A program made the position numbers and the translations under genes. From Pedobacter sp. (GTDB taxonomy: Bacteria > Bacteroidota > Bacteroidia > Sphingobacteriales > Sphingobacteriaceae), in contig JACMND010000130.1 of assembly GCA_014378705.1 (NCBI GenBank), positions 1 through 43,752 on the forward strand: a DNA stretch of 43,752 bases, in the 5' to 3' direction. This document shows, piece by piece, positions 36,466 to 43,752 of this stretch; positions within the stretch are counted from its first letter, which is position 1, and every line of letters begins with the position of its first letter. The notes under the pieces are model-generated. The model worked only from the letters and a program-made list of their open reading frames with translations. It was not told the DNA's origin and made no database searches.

Positions 36466-38406
36466 TTATGGCCTGCGCAATAATTCAGTATTTTCAGGCA
36501 CAGAAACGATTAGCGGAACACGTTCTACGGTTACAAAACTAGAATCTAAACCAAACCCACTTTCTTCAGATAAACTAAATTTTTTAAGTATGAAGTAAAA
36601 GTCCATTGTAAGGCGCTCTATAAAATTAAGGTTGTTTGACCGTGATAGAACTTTTTCTAAAACAATAAAACGGAAATCACCTACTATCTTGTATTTATTT
36701 AAAGAAGTGTACTTGCTGGTTATATCAACTTCTTGTTTCAGCACAAGTTCTTCCACCACCAACCTAAAAAGGACGTTTATTTTTTGTTCAACTCTAAAAC
36801 CCAGTTTAAAGTCAATTCTAATTAGTTTGTTGGGAATTAAAAAATCTACCTTATATTCTTTTGTAAAAGGTTCGTCCATTACATCAACATGCACCAACCA
36901 ATATACATCCGCTCTTTTAGGTTGTTTCTGAAGAATTGAATACAGAATTTTAGATTCAATTTCTGATGTAAAATTTGCACTTGTTAAATACACCAGTTGC
37001 GAGGCGTATTTAGGTACAGTTTCATCTTCACTAAGTTCGCTCAGTACCGAATAATAATCATCTATCTCAACAAAACGAACGTACTTATTTTTGATACGCC
37101 GGGCAGTTGCCCAGGCCCACATGACTGCGAAAATAATTGATCCTAAAAGCAATGTAAACCAACCTCCATGCAATACTTTTAAAAGATTGCCTGCTAAAAA
37201 AGTAAGTTCAATTATTGAGTAAACAGTTACAAACAGTATAATTAAATACAGCGGAAATTTTTTACGCTGCAGATAAATGGTTACAAGTATGGTTGTCATC
37301 AACATAGCCACAGTAATTGATAGCCCATAAGCGGCTTCCATTTTTGCAGATTCTCTGAATATCAGCATCACCATGATACAGCCTCCCCACAAAAGCCAGT
37401 TCATAGAGGGAACATAGAGTTGGCCCCGCTGATTGGTAGGATAATTTATACGGACTTTTGGCCATAGGTTAAGCCTTACTGCTTCTGAAATTAACGTAAA
37501 GGAACCGGAGATAAGTGCCTGGCTGGCAATAACCGCGGCAACTGTAGCTATGCCGATCCCAAAAACTAAAAACCAAGCCGGCATCATGGCATAAAATGGA
37601 TTTTCGCCGTTCAAATGACCTCCCTGGTGTTGTAATAACCAAACACCTTGTCCGAAATAGTTTAATAGTAAGCAAGATTTAACATAAACCCAGCTTATTT
37701 GGATATTTGACCGGCCAACATGGCCCAGGTCAGAATATAAAGCTTCAGCTCCGGTTGTACATAAAAATACTGCACCTAGTATAATAAAGGAGTTTGGATT
37801 GGTAATTAAGGTATGGTAGGCATACCACGGGTTAATGGCTGCTAATATCCCGGGGTTAATAACTAAATAAGAAATGCCCAAAGCGGCCATCATAAAAAAC
37901 CATATAAACATGATTGGCCCAAATGACCTTCCGACAAGAGAAGTCCCAAATTGCTGGAAAATAAACAAGCAGGTAATAATTAAAATAACGATCGGCACAG
38001 TTGGCAAACCCGGATAAATAATTTCGAGTCCTTCAATAGCCGAAGAAACGGTTATTGGCGGTGTAATTATTCCGTCAGCTAATAAAGCCGCACCACCTAT
38101 CATTGCAGGTATTACCAGCCATTTAGCTCTTCTTTTTACTAGTGAGAATAAAGAAAATATCCCGCCTTCGCCTTTATTGTCTGCCCTTAAAGTGATTATT
38201 ACATATTTGATAGTAGTTTGGAGAGTTAGTGTCCAGAATATTAAGGATAAACCGCCGTAAATAAGTTCTCTGGTTATCAGGCTTTCGCCAACAATGGCTT
38301 TAAAAACATACAGAGGTGAGGTGCCAATATCACCGTAAATAATTCCTAAGCTAATCAGTAACCCTGCAGCACTAACTTTATTTAAATCTTTACTATTTGA
38401 CATCAT
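36466..38406 (-). CDS. kup: Kup family potassium transporter
   Basis: A 646-residue K+/H+ symporter. Twelve membrane helices in the first ~430 residues begin with LGIIYGDIGTSPLYVFKAI, the family signature. DNKGEGGIFSLFSLVKRRAK, GGAALLADGIITPPITVSSAIEGLE and GHVGRSNIQISW are further diagnostic blocks. The hydrophilic C-terminal domain spans about 430-646. The length is normal. It is the only clear K+ uptake gene here and is monocistronic, diverging from the T9SS-cargo gene across 177 bp. Confidence 0.96.
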   Translation of the reverse strand: MMSNSKDLNKVSAAGLLISLGIIYGDIGTSPLYVFKAIVGESLITRELIYGGLSLIFWTLTLQTTIKYVIITLRADNKGEGGIFSLFSLVKRRAKWLVIPAMIGGAALLADGIITPPITVSSAIEGLEIIYPGLPTVPIVILIITCLFIFQQFGTSLVGRSFGPIMFIWFFMMAALGISYLVINPGILAAINPWYAYHTLITNPNSFIILGAVFLCTTGAEALYSDLGHVGRSNIQISWVYVKSCLLLNYFGQGVWLLQHQGGHLNGENPFYAMMPAWFLVFGIGIATVAAVIASQALISGSFTLISEAVRLNLWPKVRINYPTNQRGQLYVPSMNWLLWGGCIMVMLIFRESAKMEAAYGLSITVAMLMTTILVTIYLQRKKFPLYLIILFVTVYSIIELTFLAGNLLKVLHGGWFTLLLGSIIFAVMWAWATARRIKNKYVRFVEIDDYYSVLSELSEDETVPKYASQLVYLTSANFTSEIESKILYSILQKQPKRADVYWLVHVDVMDEPFTKEYKVDFLIPNKLIRIDFKLGFRVEQKINVLFRLVVEELVLKQEVDITSKYTSLNKYKIVGDFRFIVLEKVLSRSNNLNFIERLTMDFYFILKKFSLSEESGFGLDSSFVTVERVPLIVSVPENTELLRRP

Positions 38407-38583
38407 TAAAATTTAATCGCGTAAAAGTATCATTTGTGCATGAAATTTCTTAATGGTTCTTACTTTTTAAATATGATTTTGTTAAAAAGGGAAATAGTTA
38501 AATTATGTTAAAAACACTTTTAAGAAAATTTGTGTATCCTATTATAAATAATTTATATATATTTTTGATGTAAGCTATTAAGG

Positions 38584-39126
38584 ATGAATAAACTCTACCT
38601 GCGTTATTTTTTTATTGTAACATTAACCGGCATCTTTATGCAGGCAAATGTTGCATCTTTTGCGCAAAGTCATGCTAGTTCTTCCGACTCTTTAAAAATC
38701 ATTAAAGTAAAAATTACAGACACCAGAAAAAACAAACCTGCCTACTTAAAAAACGGTGTCAAAGTTAATTTTGTTCCGTTTAAACCAGAAGTTGATAAAA
38801 TTTTTGGAAATACCTCTACGATCCCTATCAGCGTAAAAGAGCCTGAAATACTTAGTGATGATAAAATTCTTAACAATGTGAAGGTTTATCCCAACCCGGT
38901 TACAGACCAACTGAACCTAACCTACATGATCAATAAAGACGCTAACGTAACCATAAAGGTTATGGATGTTTTAGGTAATGAAATAGCTACTCTTTACTCA
39001 GAGCATATTACCGCAGGAAATCAAAATCACTCCTTTAATATTGCTTCTAAATTGAGCAGTGGTTTTTATTTTGTAAGATTAGTAGCCGGAAATGAAACGG
39101 TGGTTAAAAGAATCTCTGTTCTTTAA
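38584..39126 (+). CDS. Small secreted protein with T9SS type A sorting domain
   Basis: 180 residues. A signal peptide covers about 1-28 (ending ASFAQS), followed by only about 70 residues of unassigned mature sequence (DSLKIIKVKITDTRKNKPAYLKNGVKVNF...). The C-terminal sorting domain (98-180) has the YPNP start (102-105), IKVMDVLGNEIATL, the LSSGFYFVRL core, and a VVKRISVL end. Proteins with this domain are exported by the type IX system and attached to or released from the surface. A near-perfect TAnnTTTG box (TATTTTTG, 38560-38567) lies 17 bases before the start, without a well-spaced -33 box. The short passenger has no recognised domain, so its task is unknown. Confidence 0.85.
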   Translation: MNKLYLRYFFIVTLTGIFMQANVASFAQSHASSSDSLKIIKVKITDTRKNKPAYLKNGVKVNFVPFKPEVDKIFGNTSTIPISVKEPEILSDDKILNNVKVYPNPVTDQLNLTYMINKDANVTIKVMDVLGNEIATLYSEHITAGNQNHSFNIASKLSSGFYFVRLVAGNETVVKRISVL

Positions 39127-39214
39127 AAGAAATACCATCTTAAAAAAAAATCCGTTCTGTTTCCATAATCAAGTATTTTTACCGCTCCAATTTTAAGCAT
39201 TTAACAAAGTTTTA

Positions 39215-39826
39215 ATGAAAATCATCGCTATCGGAAGAAATTATGCCGAGCATGCCAGAGAATTAAATAATCCCATCCCAACGGATCCCGTAATTTTTTT
39301 AAAACCCGACACCGCATTATTAAAAGATAACAAGCCTTTTTATTACCCTGAGTTTTCAAACGAAATCCATCATGAAATTGAAGTGGTATTAAAAATCTCT
39401 AAAGAAGGAAAACACATTTCAGAAAAGTTTGCAAAAGGATATTATGAAGAGATTGGTTTAGGCGTAGATTTTACGGCAAGGGATATTCAGCAAAAGCACA
39501 AAGAGAAAGGCCTGCCCTGGGAGTTAGCAAAGGCGTTTGACAACTCAGCACCCGTTAGCCTATTTATTCCAAAAACAGACTATAAAAACATTTACGATCT
39601 AAATTTCCACCTGGATGTTAACGAGCACACGGTGCAGGTTGGCCAAACATCAAACTTGCTTTTTTCTTTTGAGTTTATTATTGCCTACGTTTCTAAATTC
39701 TTTACATTAAAAAAGGGTGATTTAATTTTTACAGGAACTCCGCAGGGAGTTGGCAGCGTAAATATCGGCGACCGTTTGGCAGGTTATTTGGAAAATGAAA
39801 AGTTATTGGATTTCGAAATCCGGTAA
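39215..39826 (+). CDS. Fumarylacetoacetate hydrolase family protein
   Basis: A 203-residue FAH-fold enzyme. It starts MKIIAIGRNYAEHARELNN, with PVIFLKPDTALL (25-36). The metal triad is E54 and E56 in HHEIEVVL plus D85 in GLGVDFTARD, and the C-terminal catalytic segment has GDLIFTGTPQGVG. FAH-family enzymes cleave C-C bonds or decarboxylate oxaloacetate or acylpyruvates; this short form resembles acylpyruvase/oxaloacetate decarboxylase homologues (YcgM/FAHD1), though the substrate is unproved. It is followed 20 bases later by the M23 peptidase gene on the same strand, probably one operon. Confidence 0.9.
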   Translation: MKIIAIGRNYAEHARELNNPIPTDPVIFLKPDTALLKDNKPFYYPEFSNEIHHEIEVVLKISKEGKHISEKFAKGYYEEIGLGVDFTARDIQQKHKEKGLPWELAKAFDNSAPVSLFIPKTDYKNIYDLNFHLDVNEHTVQVGQTSNLLFSFEFIIAYVSKFFTLKKGDLIFTGTPQGVGSVNIGDRLAGYLENEKLLDFEIR

Positions 39827-39846
39827 GCTAACCTTTAATCTGCATT

Positions 39847-41562
39847 ATGCTTCGTTACTTTTTTGTCATTCCCTTGCTGCTTTGTTCAAACTTTGTTTTC
39901 TCACAAAATATAATTGTATCTCAAAATTATCCTCAAGATTATTTTAGAGCTCCGCTAGATCTCACACCAATTATTTCAGGTTCATTTGGTGAGTTAAGAA
40001 GCAATCATTTCCATTCGGGGATGGATTATAAAACCAATCAAAAAGAAGGCTACCCTGTTTACGCTGTAGCGGATGGATTTATTTCCCGTTTAAGAGTTCA
40101 ATCGGTAGGTTTCGGAAACGCGGTTTATATTACCCACCCCAATGGCTTTAGTTCGGTTTACGGTCATTTACAACGGTTTAACGACCGTATATCTCAGATC
40201 ATTAAAATGTATCAGTACCGTATTGAATCATTTGAAGTTGATTTTCCATTGCTATTTATTGAAATTCCGGTTAAAAAAGGTGAAATTATTGCCTGGTCTG
40301 GAAACTCGGGTAGCTCCGGCGGTCCGCATTTACATTTCGAAATTCGCGATACCCAAACTGAAGAAACCATCAACCCGCAATTATTCGGTTTAACTGTAGC
40401 CGACAGAATCAAGCCATTTATTAACGGCATTTATTTATATAGATTAGACGATCAGCCGTTTACAAAAAACACTTACCAACAATTTTTTCAGGTTAGCGGT
40501 ACAGGCGGAGAATATAAACTTAGCCCCAACAAGGTGCTAAACGCCTACGGGGAAGTTGGCTTTGGGATTGTAACTTTTGATAAAAACTCCGCTTCGGATA
40601 ATGTATTGGGCGTTTACTCCATCGAACTATTTCTGGATGAGAAAGTAATTTATTCTTCTGTATGGGAAAGGTTCTTTTTTGACCACTCAAGGTCTATAAA
40701 CTCTCACCTTGACTATCCTGCGTATATCACATCCGGCAAACGAATTCAAAAAAGTTTTATTGAGCCTGGAAACCCGCTAACGCTTTATAAAAATTTACAA
40801 AATAGTGGTTCAATCCACCTATATGACACAGAAATCCATAAACTTAAATATGTGATAACAGATGTTGCAGGAAACACAAGCAACCTTTATTTTTCAGTTA
40901 AAAATGATCCGCTGTTGGTCATCGCAACTAAAAAACCTGTTTTAAATATTCCTTTTCTTTTTAACCGCGAAAATAATTTTAATAACACAAATATTAAGAT
41001 ACATGCACCCGCTGGTTGTTTGTACAGGAACTTTGATTTTACCTATTCCATTTTACCAAATCCTGCCGGTAGTTATTCAAAAATCCATCAAATCCATACA
41101 CGCCTGGTTCCACTAAATAACCCCGTGGATATTTTTATAAAACCTGATTCAACATTAAACCCGGAACTAACAGATAAGGCTGTAATTGTAAATACCCGTG
41201 GCACAACTGTAATCAGCAGCGTTGATGATGGTTTTATAAAAGGTTCTATCCGTGAGTTTGGTAATTATTACCTGAAGGTTGATACGGTTGCGCCACGAAT
41301 TTCGGCAGTTAATATTCGTGATAAAAAGATGATGAAAGGGATTTCAAAGATAATATTTAATATTTCAGACAACCTTTCCGGGATCCGGTCATTTCGGGCA
41401 ACTATTGATAATCACTGGGTTTTAATGGAATATGATGCGAAAACAGCCAGGTTGTGGCATACCTTTGATGACCGTACGGTTGCCGGAACGCATCAGTTTG
41501 AGATGGAAGTTGTAGACATGAAAATGAACCGCACCACTTTTAAGGCAGGCTTTATAAAATAA
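39847..41562 (+). CDS. M23 family metallopeptidase (LytM-type)
   Basis: A 571-residue exported protein with signal peptide about 1-19 (ending FVFSQ). The Zn2+-binding lysostaphin fold comes early: HFHSGMD (H56, D60), GNAVYITHPNGFSSVYGHL, and GGPHLHFEIRD (H161, H163). A 29-residue insertion sits between the Y-G-H-L strand and the last strands. All metal and catalytic residues are present, so it is likely an active peptidoglycan endopeptidase rather than an EnvC-like activator. The C-terminal ~380 residues are beta-rich, with bacterial Ig-like and carbohydrate-binding-like segments. It acts in the periplasm, in wall remodelling. Confidence 0.92.
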   Translation: MLRYFFVIPLLLCSNFVFSQNIIVSQNYPQDYFRAPLDLTPIISGSFGELRSNHFHSGMDYKTNQKEGYPVYAVADGFISRLRVQSVGFGNAVYITHPNGFSSVYGHLQRFNDRISQIIKMYQYRIESFEVDFPLLFIEIPVKKGEIIAWSGNSGSSGGPHLHFEIRDTQTEETINPQLFGLTVADRIKPFINGIYLYRLDDQPFTKNTYQQFFQVSGTGGEYKLSPNKVLNAYGEVGFGIVTFDKNSASDNVLGVYSIELFLDEKVIYSSVWERFFFDHSRSINSHLDYPAYITSGKRIQKSFIEPGNPLTLYKNLQNSGSIHLYDTEIHKLKYVITDVAGNTSNLYFSVKNDPLLVIATKKPVLNIPFLFNRENNFNNTNIKIHAPAGCLYRNFDFTYSILPNPAGSYSKIHQIHTRLVPLNNPVDIFIKPDSTLNPELTDKAVIVNTRGTTVISSVDDGFIKGSIREFGNYYLKVDTVAPRISAVNIRDKKMMKGISKIIFNISDNLSGIRSFRATIDNHWVLMEYDAKTARLWHTFDDRTVAGTHQFEMEVVDMKMNRTTFKAGFIK

Positions 41563-41611
41563 TTTAAGTTTAAATTTTACACATTATTAAAATATTCAAC
41601 ACCTAAAAAAC

Positions 41612-42073
41612 ATGGAAGAATTAAAAGAGGGTGATCAAGCACCGGCATTTTCAGCGAATGACCAAAATGGCAAATTGGTTTCGTTAAGCAATTACCAGGG
41701 GAAAGATGTGATATTGTATTTTTACCCTAAAGACGATACACCCGGCTGTACCGCCGAATCCTGCAGCTTTAGGGATAATTACCAGGCTTTGTTAAATAAA
41801 GGTTTTGATGTGATTGGGGTAAGTGTGGATAACGAAAAATCGCATCAAAAATTTACCATTAAATACCAACTCCCGTTTACGCTGATTTCAGATACCGATC
41901 ATCAGATTGTGGAAGCTTATGGCGTATGGGTTGAGAAAAACATGTACGGGAAGAAGTATATGGGAACCGCCCGCAAAACTTTTCTGATTGATAAGCAGGG
42001 TGTAATTAAGAAGATAATTGATAAAGTAGATACTAAGAATTCGTCGCAGCAGGTTTTGGAGTTGGTAAAATAG
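41612..42073 (+). CDS. bcp: Thioredoxin-dependent thiol peroxidase (Bcp/PrxQ)
   Basis: An atypical two-cysteine peroxiredoxin of 153 residues that reduces hydroperoxides with electrons from thioredoxin. The peroxidatic cysteine is C46 in YPKDDTPGCTAE and the resolving cysteine C51 lies five residues later, the PrxQ pattern. ISVD-like VIGVSVDNEKSHQKF and the C-terminal RKTFLIDKQGVIKKI support the call. It starts 49 bp after the M23 gene and may be cotranscribed with it. Confidence 0.96.
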   Translation: MEELKEGDQAPAFSANDQNGKLVSLSNYQGKDVILYFYPKDDTPGCTAESCSFRDNYQALLNKGFDVIGVSVDNEKSHQKFTIKYQLPFTLISDTDHQIVEAYGVWVEKNMYGKKYMGTARKTFLIDKQGVIKKIIDKVDTKNSSQQVLELVK

Positions 42074-42252
42074 GTTAAAGCTATCCGTTTTGAGCCCCGG
42101 GCTTTTGGAAATCTTCATCTTTAAGCCTTAAACGCAGTATAAAGGTATGGAGTAAGAGATGACAAGCTGCCGCTTTGAGGTTGCCGATATGCGGTTTGCA
42201 TAATCAGCTTTTGTGGATATTATTATATCGATACAATTGATTAATTTGTTGC

Positions 42253-43377
42253 ATGGAACGTGTTACAATTAAAAAGTTGCTGCACCGGGGGAAAATTGTT
42301 GCCGGGATTTTTTACGAATTTGATTCAGAGATAAACGGCGTTATTCGTAAACATAGAAATGCAGTTTGGAGCCGTACGCACAAGTGCTGGTATATTCCGG
42401 GAACGGCACAGGATTTTAAGATCTTACAAAAGCTATTCGGGCAATTTATGGTTCCGTATGTGTTGGAACGGCAAAACAATGAAATTCCTGTAATTAACAG
42501 TCAGGCACTTCATCCCAATCTAATCACTATTTCTACACTCAATCTGGAAGCACTTGAAAGATTTGACGCCATGCTTTACCTAAAAAAGTATAGCCTGAAT
42601 ACCTTTAAAACATACCACAACGAGTTTAAAAAACTATTAAAATTATTGGGTGATAAAGATGTATTGACACTTACCACGGATGCGATACAATCTTATTTGT
42701 TATGGCTGATTAGAAAGCAGCAATACAGTGAAAGCCATATCAATACCTGCATTAACTGTATTAAATTTTACTTTGAACAGGTATTGCGGCAGCGCAGAGT
42801 TGTTTATCAGCTTCCACGACCCCGAAAACCACTCACCCTACCCTCTATACTAGCTGAAGAAGAAATTGTAAGCCTGATACAACGAACGGATAACTTAAAA
42901 CACAGAACCCTGATTATGACCGCCTACTCTGCCGGCCTTCGGGTTAGCGAAGTAGTTAACCTTAAGCTTGCCGATATAGACAGTAAAAGGATGATGATGC
43001 ACATACGCCAGGCAAAAGGCAAAAAAGATAGGATGGTGGTATTGTCTGAGCGTTTGCTAACCGAATTAAGAATTTACTTTAAGACCTACCGACCAAAAGA
43101 TTATTTATTTGAAGGGACAAACGGCGGACCTTACACAGCCCGAAGTGCACAGCAGGTATTAAAAAAAGCTAAATACCTGGCCAAAATAAAAAAGCCGGGC
43201 GGGATGCACAGTTTAAGGCATAGTTACGCTACGCATTTGCTGGAAAGCGGTACAGACATTCGGTATATACAGGAATTGCTTGGGCATAACAGTTTAAAAA
43301 CCACTATGCGCTACACGCATGTAAGCAAAAAGGCTATTTGTAAGATAAAAAGCCCTTTGGACAATCTCGATTTATAA
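42253..43377 (+). CDS. Tyrosine recombinase with N-terminal extension, integron-integrase-like tail
   Basis: A 374-residue site-specific recombinase with all catalytic residues: R230 (AGLRVSE), K255 (AKGKKD), H319 and R322 (HSLRHSYATHLL), H345 (LLGHNS), Y354 (TMRYTHVS). The tail KSPLDNL resembles the end of IntI integrases, but the IntI-specific insertion before the HxxR box is absent. A SAM-like core-binding domain covers about 100-180. The first ~70 residues form an extra domain ending in WSRTHKCWYIP (39-49), a W-x(5,6)-W-Y-x-P pattern. The gene points towards the palindrome-rich, repeat-bearing DNA that closes the window, a plausible recombination site. It is probably a mobile or cassette-type recombinase, not XerC. 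Confidence 0.88.
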   Translation: MERVTIKKLLHRGKIVAGIFYEFDSEINGVIRKHRNAVWSRTHKCWYIPGTAQDFKILQKLFGQFMVPYVLERQNNEIPVINSQALHPNLITISTLNLEALERFDAMLYLKKYSLNTFKTYHNEFKKLLKLLGDKDVLTLTTDAIQSYLLWLIRKQQYSESHINTCINCIKFYFEQVLRQRRVVYQLPRPRKPLTLPSILAEEEIVSLIQRTDNLKHRTLIMTAYSAGLRVSEVVNLKLADIDSKRMMMHIRQAKGKKDRMVVLSERLLTELRIYFKTYRPKDYLFEGTNGGPYTARSAQQVLKKAKYLAKIKKPGGMHSLRHSYATHLLESGTDIRYIQELLGHNSLKTTMRYTHVSKKAICKIKSPLDNLDL

Positions 43378-43385
43378 ACTTCGTT

Positions 43386-43402
43386 TTTTAAGTTGCCAAA
43401 AT
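43386..43402 (+). repeat. 17-bp direct repeat, copy 1
   Basis: TTTTAAGTTGCCAAAAT, identical to 43475-43491, with starts 89 bp apart. It lies 9 bases after the integrase stop. It may be an integrase binding or attachment site. Confidence 0.7.
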
Positions 43403-43474
43403 ATTTGAATGCAAACAAAAAAAGCGTGAAACGAAAGCCTAAACATGTGGTAATTGGTTGTTTAGCTATTCGCA

Positions 43475-43491
43475 TTTTAAGTTGCCAAAAT
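43475..43491 (+). repeat. 17-bp direct repeat, copy 2
   Basis: Identical to copy 1 at 43386-43402. This copy contains the TTG that would serve as the -33 element of the promoter-like sequence that follows. Confidence 0.7.
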
Positions 43492-43511
43492 TTACAAGTT
43501 TCGTATATTTA
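43482..43511 (+). promoter_or_regulatory. Bacteroidota-type promoter-like sequence facing out of the window
   Basis: TTG (43482-43484), 19 bases, then TATATTTA (43504-43511), which matches TAnnTTTG except for the last base. Spacing is ideal. It would start transcription near 43517, at the GTTAGC box, reading rightwards. Confidence 0.45.
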
Positions 43512-43752
43512 CGTGTTAGCGGCTATATGTCCGTTTGCCCGGGCGTATGCGAATGGTTTGCGTTTAGGGCAAAAGCAAACAAACACACAGCCGCAAACAT
43601 GGTCTTTGCAAAAATGGCAGGTGACGCGGTTTATGAAATTTTTCTACATTTAACCAAGTTTGGTGCCGGGCGACAATGAGGTGCTTTCTATCCGCCATCT
43701 TCGCAAAGCCCCGGTCCGTTATGGGCAAGGCTAACAGACCACATACCACGAC

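Larger units (their letters stand above)
43378..43752. other. Palindrome-rich non-coding stretch beyond the integrase (att-like region)
   Basis: No convincing gene. In order it holds two 17-bp direct repeats (43386-43402, 43475-43491) and a promoter-like TTG...TATATTTA (43482-43511). TGTTAGC (43513-43519) is matched by GCTAACA (43730-43736). TTTGCCC (43534-43540) can pair with GGGCAAA (43567-43573); other inverted repeats, including GCCCGGGC, lie between. This part is richer in G and C than the rest of the window. It runs into the window edge. Confidence 0.55.

Noticed and set aside
42074-42130. Terminator at AGCCCCGGGCTTTT after bcp
   Set aside because: The palindrome leaves a one-base loop, so it cannot form a normal stem-loop of useful length.
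42253-43377. Calling the second recombinase XerC
   Set aside because: It has an additional N-terminal domain, an IntI-like C-terminal tail, and sits by repeats at a likely variable edge; XerC proteins are near 300 residues without these.
42253-43377. Calling the recombinase a true integron integrase IntI
   Set aside because: The IntI-specific insertion expected between the lysine strand and the HxxR box is not there, and no attC is complete within the window.
43393-43653. 86-residue plus-strand ORF after the integrase
   Set aside because: It spans both direct repeats and the promoter-like sequence, has no recognisable domain, and has an odd composition; the DNA looks like a site region rather than a gene.
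43564-43749. 61-residue minus-strand ORF at the right edge
   Set aside because: Low-complexity composition rich in Cys, Leu and Arg, crossing the inverted repeats, with no family resemblance.
1-43752. Circular element (both ends carry ACGAC)
   Set aside because: A 5-base match is uninformative, and the content is chromosomal housekeeping without replication genes.
1-43752. tRNA, rRNA or CRISPR arrays
   Set aside because: No cloverleaf with a GTTCRAnYC loop, no rRNA-like conserved stretch, and no regularly spaced repeats were seen in the spacers.

Overview
The window reads as a 43.75 kb chromosomal segment of a member of the Bacteroidota, most likely a Sphingobacteriaceae relative (Mucilaginibacter/Pedobacter type). 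This is an inference from gene content: a 7TMR-DISM hybrid histidine kinase, a protein with a type IX secretion (T9SS) C-terminal sorting domain, a DUF2027-Smr protein, WbqC, and AT-rich spacers with TAnnTTTG-like promoter boxes and few Shine-Dalgarno sites. No tRNA, rRNA or CRISPR array was seen. Nearly all genes are intact housekeeping or envelope genes. The exceptions are two broken genes between 31.6 and 34.4 kb.

Layout. 1-152: 3' end of an unknown gene. 0.25-4.25 kb: minus-strand biotin operon bioB-bioF-bioD-bioA with overlapping genes and a perfect palindrome just upstream. 5-9.2 kb: a GH5 cellulase-like lipoprotein, a REP/MITE-like repeat, and an orphan hybrid sensor kinase. 9.3-14.2 kb: SRPBCC membrane protein, YhhN protein, FKBP isomerase, Smr protein, MBL-fold hydrolase and cold-shock protein, closed by a perfect bidirectional terminator. 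14.3-22.3 kb: PIN-PhoH ATPase, FUSC membrane protein, Na+/H+ antiporter, and the Mg2+ transporters MgtE and CorA. 22.3-28.3 kb: WbqC, a lipid A-type acyltransferase with a GT2 glycosyltransferase, an HAD phosphatase, AroQ, XerD and a GT4-type glycosyltransferase. 28.4 kb: MscL.

28.9-34.4 kb is a surface-glycan module. A NodU/CmcH-type carbamoyltransferase, a GT2 and a GT9 lie on the plus strand and converge with a minus-strand GmhB-like HAD phosphatase and a second GT9. The plus-strand GT9 carries a nonsense codon, a frameshift and probably a second nonsense codon. The GmhB-like gene carries a one-base deletion in an A-run. The lesions cluster here and nowhere else in the window, which suggests the module is decaying or phase-inactivated, unless they are assembly errors.

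34.7-42.1 kb: amino-acid permease, Kup K+ transporter, a very small T9SS cargo, an FAH-family enzyme, an M23 peptidase and a Bcp peroxiredoxin. 42.2 kb to the end: a tyrosine recombinase with an unusual N-terminal domain and an integron-integrase-like C-terminal tail. It is followed by a palindrome-rich, relatively GC-rich non-coding stretch with a 17-bp direct repeat, a promoter-like sequence, and TGTTAGC...GCTAACA boxes 217 bp apart. This integrase/att-like edge is the best candidate for something undescribed, and it is cut by the window boundary.
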